From an uncultured Endomicrobiia bacterium (GTDB lineage: Bacteria; Elusimicrobiota; Endomicrobiia; Endomicrobiales; Endomicrobiaceae), in the NCBI GenBank assembly GCA_905236115.1, contig CAJOOL010000274.1, positions 1-6,565 on the forward strand: a stretch of 6,565 bases of DNA, read 5' to 3'. Each line of letters starts with the position of its first letter. Positions within the stretch are counted from its first letter, which is position 1. The notes beneath the pieces are model-generated. The model saw nothing but the letters and a program-made list of their open reading frames with translations. It was not told where the DNA came from and did not search any database. Both the position numbers and the translations under genes were made by a program. Shown in pieces: positions 5,991-6,565 of the stretch.

Positions 5991-6524
5991 CTAATCTTCT
6001 ACAAAAAAAATTGAAGGACTTGTATTCATATCATAAAACAATCTCAAATTAGAAGTTCCTTTTATGTTTCTTAATTCTTTAGGTTTTTCAACTAAACATT
6101 TAAAGAAAGTCCTAACATCACGACTGTTATCAGATTGTCCAACAACAAATCTGGTAAAATATTTATTACCGCGTGCATCAATACCAAGTACAGTTTCATT
6201 ACATGTCCAACGACCATCACCAACACTACTTTCAATGGCTCTTAAAAAATTCCCGTATTCGGAATAGTATGCTTTTTGGGCAGATAATATTATTCCGCAT
6301 AACGCATACCCCTCAGCCATTTTCGCCTTATCAACGTATCCCCTGTAAATCGGAACTGAAATTACCGAAAGAATAATCACGATAGCAATAACAATAACCA
6401 ACTCAACCAAAGTAAAACCACACTGTCTGTCATGCCCGAATGTCTTTGTCGGGCATCCCGTCGTTTTGCCGTTTCCATACTTCAATTCTTCAATACATCT
6501 ATACATCCGTTTTAGTTTCTTCAT
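5991..6524 (-). CDS. Type IV prepilin-like protein (pilin/pseudopilin) with a long leader
   Basis: Predicted secreted filament subunit, 177 residues. The class III signal CGFTLVELVIVIAIVII places prepilin peptidase cleavage between Gly36 and Phe37, with the conserved Glu at mature +5 (Glu41). The hydrophobic stretch ~37-56 is both transmembrane segment and assembly helix, continuing as VPIYRGYVDKAKMAEGYA. The globular C-terminal part (~141 mature residues in total) has Cys residues in YALCG, WTCNE and FFKCLV and matches no family I can name beyond the pilin N-terminal methylation domain. The start is supported by a strong Shine-Dalgarno, AAAAAGGAGA (complement of 6531-6540), about 7 nt upstream. 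The leader is therefore 36 residues, long for a type IVa pilin (usually about 6-10). Residues 23-31 of the leader are encoded by a palindromic repeat. The gene faces the envelope run; its own promoter would lie near or beyond the right edge, with GATAAT (6561-6556) a possible -10. Type IV pilus versus type II secretion pseudopilin cannot be decided from this window. Confidence 0.88.
   Translation of the reverse strand: MKKLKRMYRCIEELKYGNGKTTGCPTKTFGHDRQCGFTLVELVIVIAIVIILSVISVPIYRGYVDKAKMAEGYALCGIILSAQKAYYSEYGNFLRAIESSVGDGRWTCNETVLGIDARGNKYFTRFVVGQSDNSRDVRTFFKCLVEKPKELRNIKGTSNLRLFYDMNTSPSIFFVED
6432..6456. repeat. Palindromic repeat element inside the prepilin leader
   Basis: ATGCCCGA (6432-6439) and TCGGGCAT (6449-6456) are perfect 8-bp inverted arms around a 9-nt spacer. 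They are much more GC-rich than their surroundings. Read on the - strand the element encodes leader residues 23-31 (GCPTKTFGH) in frame. The GGATGCCCGAC...TCGGGCATGAC form resembles dispersed palindromic repeats known from many bacterial genomes; membership of such a family is inference. Confidence 0.7.
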
Positions 6525-6530
6525 AATTTT

Positions 6531-6540
6531 TCTCCTTTTT
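6531..6540 (-). promoter_or_regulatory. Strong ribosome binding site deciding the pilin start
   Basis: The complement of these bases reads AAAAAGGAGA, the best Shine-Dalgarno in the window. Its AGGAG core sits about 7 nt before the ATG at 6524-6522. It argues that translation starts there and not at the internal Met codon 7, and so that the long leader is real. Confidence 0.75.
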
Positions 6541-6565
6541 ATTTTATTTTTTTATATTATCCGAG

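Noticed and set aside
6064..6376. Two overlapping + strand open frames opposite the pilin gene
   Set aside because: They overlap the well-supported pilin, lack credible ribosome sites and show no protein-like motifs.

Overview
The window is AT-rich DNA from a diderm (Gram-negative-type) bacterium. It encodes a periplasmic peptidoglycan-binding OmpA-family protein, a FadL-like outer-membrane barrel, a pair of nucleotide-sugar enzymes and a type IV prepilin. The combination of pyruvate phosphate dikinase, a prepilin with an unusually long leader carrying a palindromic repeat, and low-GC A/G-rich codon use suggests an Elusimicrobiota-like organism. That placement rests on remembered resemblance, not on a search, and is only moderately confident.

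Layout on the + strand: bases 1-1212 are the C-terminal ~400 residues of pyruvate phosphate dikinase, cut by the left edge. A perfect 12-bp hairpin (1228-1258) separates it from a run of four genes in the same direction (1302-5771). These are an OmpA-family lipoprotein-like/periplasmic protein with duplicated Ig-like segments, an OMPP1/FadL-family barrel, a DegT/DnrJ/EryC1/StrS aminotransferase, and a Gfo/Idh/MocA oxidoreductase. The last two overlap by ATGA. Gaps within the run are 47 and 20 nt, with no terminator between genes, so it is probably one envelope-related operon. It ends in a GC-rich hairpin with a T-tract (5864-5905).

The right end holds a convergent gene on the - strand (5991-6524), a type IV pilin-like (pseudopilin) protein. 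The 219-nt convergent spacer is packed with short repeats and hairpins.

How the genes may work together: the oxidoreductase resembles the family found in lipid A (lpx) clusters and the GnnA type, which oxidises the 3-position of UDP-GlcNAc. The aminotransferase would be its GnnB-type partner. If so, the pair makes UDP-GlcNAc3N for lipid A with amide-linked acyl chains, which fits a location beside two outer-membrane-associated proteins. The most unusual sequence observation is a palindromic repeat element that lies in frame within the prepilin leader and encodes part of it.
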